DNA from: an uncultured Pseudomonadota bacterium
GTDB taxonomy: Bacteria; Pseudomonadota; Alphaproteobacteria; CACZRW01
Assembly (NCBI GenBank): GCA_902783675.1
Contig: CACZRW010000102.1
Coordinates: 1-5,459 of the forward strand
DNA: 5,459 nucleotides
Direction: 5' to 3'
Positions 5,451 to 5,459 of this stretch are shown one piece after another. The translations under genes and the position numbers were made by a program. Positions within the stretch are counted from its first letter, which is position 1. The number at the start of each line of letters is the position of its first letter. Below the pieces are notes generated by a model. The model worked only from the letters and a program-made list of their open reading frames with translations. It made no database searches and was not told where the DNA came from.

Positions 5451-5459
5451 AAATAAACC

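Overview
The window looks like ordinary chromosomal DNA from a Gram-negative bacterium, most likely a proteobacterium. The evidence is a periplasmic zinc-binding protein with a signal peptide, a ZnuC/ZnuB pair that resembles the enterobacterial proteins down to the CLNHHICC segment and His-rich tail of ZnuC, a PilT/DotB-type secretion ATPase, a membrane GGDEF protein, and small palindromic intergenic repeats. Genus or species cannot be told from this sequence alone.

Layout. Positions 1-884 (minus strand) hold most of a PilT/DotB/TraJ-like secretion ATPase whose 3' end runs off the left edge. A 62-base gap follows. Positions 947-1753 and 1756-2514 (both minus) are znuB and znuC, packed with a 2-base gap so that the znuB ribosome binding site lies inside the last codons of znuC. 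The 90 bases at 2515-2604 form a divergent control region. On its other side znuA runs on the plus strand (2605-3513). After a 57-base convergent gap comes a membrane-bound PAS-GGDEF diguanylate cyclase (3571-5229, minus). The last 230 bases carry no recognisable gene. They hold the probable promoter of the cyclase gene and a dense set of small repeats: GGTTAA-type repeats, a perfect 12-bp inverted repeat, an AT-rich direct repeat, and three consecutive small hairpins with GAA or GAAA loops.

How the genes work together. ZnuA captures Zn(II) in the periplasm, ZnuB carries it across the inner membrane and ZnuC supplies ATP hydrolysis, so 947-3513 encodes a complete high-affinity zinc importer split into two divergent units. 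A 9-bp inverted repeat in the shared intergenic region overlaps both candidate promoters and is a reasonable candidate for a Zur-type zinc-responsive operator; no zur gene is visible. The ATPase and the diguanylate cyclase have no evident functional tie to zinc uptake. The ATPase follows znuB in the same direction and could be partly co-transcribed with it, although it also has its own possible extended -10 site.

I found no convincing new multi-gene system. The observations most worth a second look are the clustered palindromes at the right end, the zinc control region with its leader mini-ORF, and the unusual amino-terminal part of the secretion ATPase.
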